Of a stretch of DNA of 7,564 nt, positions 6,194 through 7,564 are shown one piece after another. The number at the start of each line of letters is the position of its first letter. Position 1 is the first letter of the stretch. The stretch is taken from positions 1 to 7,564 of the forward strand of contig WRKC01000061.1 of the NCBI GenBank assembly GCA_009778275.1, in the 5' to 3' direction. Under the pieces are notes generated by a model, which was not told the DNA's origin, did not search any database, and saw only the letters and a list, made by a program, of their open reading frames with translations. Position numbers and translations under genes: made by a program. Source of the DNA: Methanomassiliicoccaceae archaeon (GTDB taxonomy: Archaea; Thermoplasmatota; Thermoplasmata; Methanomassiliicoccales; Methanomethylophilaceae).

Positions 6194-6910
6194 ATGGACA
6201 GTCAAATCGCAGCGTTGAGATCGGCGATCAACGATTCGGATAACGTTGTCTTCTTCGGCGGCGCGGGGGTATCCACCGAAAGCGGCATCCCGGACTTCAG
6301 AAGCACAGACGGGCTTTACAGTCAAAAATACCCATACCCGCCGGAAACGATGATATCGCACACTTTTTTCATGAACAACACGGCAGAATTCTACCGTTTT
6401 TACCGTGACAAGATGATACACCCCGGCGCCAAGCCCAATGCGGCGCATCTCAAGCTGGCGGAACTGGAATCGCAAGGCAAATTGAAAGCGGTCGTCACTC
6501 AGAACATAGACAACCTTCACCAAATGGCGGGAAGCAGATGCATCTACGAACTGCACGGTTCGGTCTACCGCAATTATTGTATGAAATGCGGAAAAGCACA
6601 CTCCCTGGAACACATCATAGGATGTGAAGGTGTTCCGAGATGCGGATGCGGAGGCATTATCAAACCGGATGTAGTACTTTACGAAGAACCTCTGGACAGT
6701 GATGTTGTGGGAAAAGCGGTCCTTGCAATAAATAACGCCGACGTACTGATCGTAGGCGGGACATCACTGAATGTGTATCCCGCCGCCGGGTTGTTGCAAT
6801 ATTATCATGGAGGAAAGCTGATCCTCATCAATAGATCCGAGCTTCCGCAAGAGCGCAATGCTTTGCTGGTCGTTCGCGGCAGTATCGGAGAGGTGTTGGG
6901 GCAGGTGTGA
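6194..6910 (+). CDS. Sir2-family NAD-dependent protein deacylase (sirtuin)
   Basis: Cytoplasmic enzyme that removes acyl groups from lysine using NAD+, yielding nicotinamide and O-acyl-ADP-ribose. The 238-residue length is normal for compact prokaryotic sirtuins. Visible motifs: NAD-binding GAGVSTESGIPDFRS at 23-37, TQNIDNLH at 102-109, catalytic His 121 in ELHGS, and GTSLNVYPA at 189-197. Structural zinc ligands are Cys 129 and Cys 132 (CMKC) and Cys 150 and Cys 152 (CGC); the second pair has CxC spacing instead of the commoner CxxC. HPGAKPNAAHLKLAELE and KPDVVLYEEPLD resemble Firmicutes sirtuins, which suggests transfer between gut microbes, an inference that needs a tree. It has its own candidate promoter after a 123-base gap, so it is probably not part of the transport operon. 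Targets cannot be deduced; acyl-CoA synthetases and chromatin proteins are known substrates in other prokaryotes. Confidence 0.93.
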   Translation: MDSQIAALRSAINDSDNVVFFGGAGVSTESGIPDFRSTDGLYSQKYPYPPETMISHTFFMNNTAEFYRFYRDKMIHPGAKPNAAHLKLAELESQGKLKAVVTQNIDNLHQMAGSRCIYELHGSVYRNYCMKCGKAHSLEHIIGCEGVPRCGCGGIIKPDVVLYEEPLDSDVVGKAVLAINNADVLIVGGTSLNVYPAAGLLQYYHGGKLILINRSELPQERNALLVVRGSIGEVLGQV

Positions 6911-6980
6911 GCGGCGGCCGTAATGAGGAGATATTCTGCCGGCCATTGCGTTTACTATTATTGACCTTTAATACGCTTCA

Positions 6981-6997
6981 GTAACAAGATCTTGTAC
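6981..6997. repeat. Palindrome in the convergent spacer
   Basis: ACAAGATCTTGT at 6984-6995 is a perfect 12-base palindrome. With one unpaired A (6983 or 6984), GTA on the left and TAC on the right extend the symmetry to 6981-6997. It lies in the 100-base gap between the sirtuin stop and the end of the opposing cbiA-type gene. It could form a hairpin in either transcript or be a dimeric protein site. I see no gene in 6911-7010. Confidence 0.45.
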
Positions 6998-7010
6998 GGA
7001 GGATACAGGG

Positions 7011-7564
7011 TCATTTTTTGGAATACTCGATGCAGCAGTCGATGAATCTCTTTGGTATCTTTGGATTCGATGCAAAATGGATATGCGTGTACCCCGCAAC
7101 TGTATTGTGCACTGCCATACCGTCCTTTCCATCTTCTATGCCTTTCCCCCTGCTGAGATCAAAAGCGTACACCTCCTGCCCGGAGGGAGCGGTCGTTGAG
7201 TAGTGGAACTCGTGGCCCCTTAAACTCCATCCTTTCTTACATAGAATATTATCGAAATTAGAGGTCATCTCCACATACCCAAGCGACTTTCTTTTGTCGT
7301 TCATTTTCGATTCGGATTCGAAGACGCCGCACATCTCATATCGTTTCCCCACCATATCGCTAATGCCCTCAGAGAGATACATCAGGCCGCCGCTTTCAGC
7401 ATATATCGGCATACCTCCCTCCGACATCTTTCTCACGGTGGCCCTGATGGTATTATTTTCAAGTTCCGCTGCAAATAACTCGGGGTATCCTCCGCCAAAA
7501 TACAAGCCGTCCACATCCGGAAGGCAGTCTTTGATAGGGGAGAAAGGGACCAGCTCGGCACCGG
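7011..7564 (-). CDS. cbiA: Cobyrinate / Ni-sirohydrochlorin a,c-diamide synthase, C-terminal part (partial)
   Basis: Glutamine amidotransferase domain of the CbiA/CobB/CfbB family, which amidates the a and c acetate side chains of cobyrinate (corrinoid route) or Ni-sirohydrochlorin (coenzyme F430 route). About 183 residues to the stop are visible; the frame stays open to the window edge, so the N-terminal ATP-binding part (family length about 450-460) lies beyond it. The GTG at 7514 is internal: readable homology continues upstream (FSPIKDCLPDVDGLYFGGG). Motifs in the visible part are LYFGGGYPEL, RGHEFHYS and GYTHIHFASNP. The expected nucleophile motif AECGG reads AESGG, with Ser encoded by AGC at 7394-7392. 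The other motifs are intact, so decay is not obvious. The visible half cannot separate the cobalamin and F430 enzymes. The gene converges on the sirtuin; its position near corrinoid uptake genes fits either role. Confidence 0.9.
   Translation of the reverse strand, partial: GAELVPFSPIKDCLPDVDGLYFGGGYPELFAAELENNTIRATVRKMSEGGMPIYAESGGLMYLSEGISDMVGKRYEMCGVFESESKMNDKRKSLGYVEMTSNFDNILCKKGWSLRGHEFHYSTTAPSGQEVYAFDLSRGKGIEDGKDGMAVHNTVAGYTHIHFASNPKIPKRFIDCCIEYSKK
7014..7019 (+). terminator. Oligo-T run, possible terminator for the sirtuin transcript
   Basis: Six T residues at 7014-7019, about 105 bases past the sirtuin stop, could terminate the plus-strand transcript. The run overlaps the last Lys codons of the opposing gene, so it may exist only for coding reasons. 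No comparable A run is visible on the plus strand for ending the opposing transcript. Confidence 0.25.

Noticed and set aside
6916..6944. Hairpin GGCCG...CGGCC after the sirtuin as a terminator
   Set aside because: The stem has only five pairs with a loop of about 19 bases and no adjacent T run; archaea do not depend on such hairpins.
7011..7514. Complete short gene starting at GTG 7514
   Set aside because: The frame stays open to the window edge, and the residues upstream of that codon match the same family, so this is the 3' part of a longer gene.
1..7564. CRISPR arrays, tRNA or rRNA genes, insertion sequences
   Set aside because: No regularly spaced repeats, transposase motifs, terminal inverted repeats or recognisable RNA gene sequences were seen; coding density is high throughout.

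Overview
The window looks like chromosomal DNA from a euryarchaeon, most likely a host-associated methanogen of the Methanomassiliicoccales/Thermoplasmata type. Visible support: TTTAAA-type TATA boxes 20-45 bases upstream of starts, GGTGAT-type Shine-Dalgarno sites, signal peptides without a lipobox, and a corrinoid uptake locus beside a CbiA/CfbB amidotransferase. The taxonomic call is recognition from protein style, not a search result.

Layout: 1-69 is a promoter/leader. 70-927 (+) is an N-terminally anchored surface protein with two transcobalamin-like (DUF4430-type) domains. 986-2347 (+) is a BtuF-like corrinoid-binding protein with one more such domain at its N-terminus. 2356-5274 (+) encodes a 972-residue fusion: signal peptide, a fourth transcobalamin-like domain, a beta-propeller of about eight blades, an extra transmembrane helix, then a complete BtuC/FecCD permease. 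5267-6070 (+) is the BtuD-like ATPase, overlapping the permease stop by 8 bases. 6071-6193 is a spacer with a candidate promoter. 6194-6910 (+) is a class U sirtuin of bacterial appearance. 6911-7010 is a convergent spacer holding a palindrome. 7011-7564 (-) is the C-terminal half of a cobyrinate / Ni-sirohydrochlorin a,c-diamide synthase whose 5' end lies outside the window.

How the genes may work together: the three tightly packed genes btuF-btuC-btuD make one type II ABC importer, and the upstream anchored protein probably supplies extra surface capture. Four copies of a domain related to the C-terminal lobe of transcobalamin/intrinsic factor, spread over three consecutive extracytoplasmic proteins, suggest a layered relay: surface binder, then binding protein, then permease-tethered propeller, then membrane channel. 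Because BtuC-type permeases are dimeric, each transporter would carry two propellers and two such domains. This would suit a methylotrophic methanogen that depends on corrinoid methyltransferases. The relay is inference; the domain layout is read from the sequence.

Three catalytic-site departures stand out: the ATPase has Ala at the Q-loop Gln position, its signature reads LSSGE, and the a,c-diamide synthase has Ser where the family carries its glutaminase Cys.
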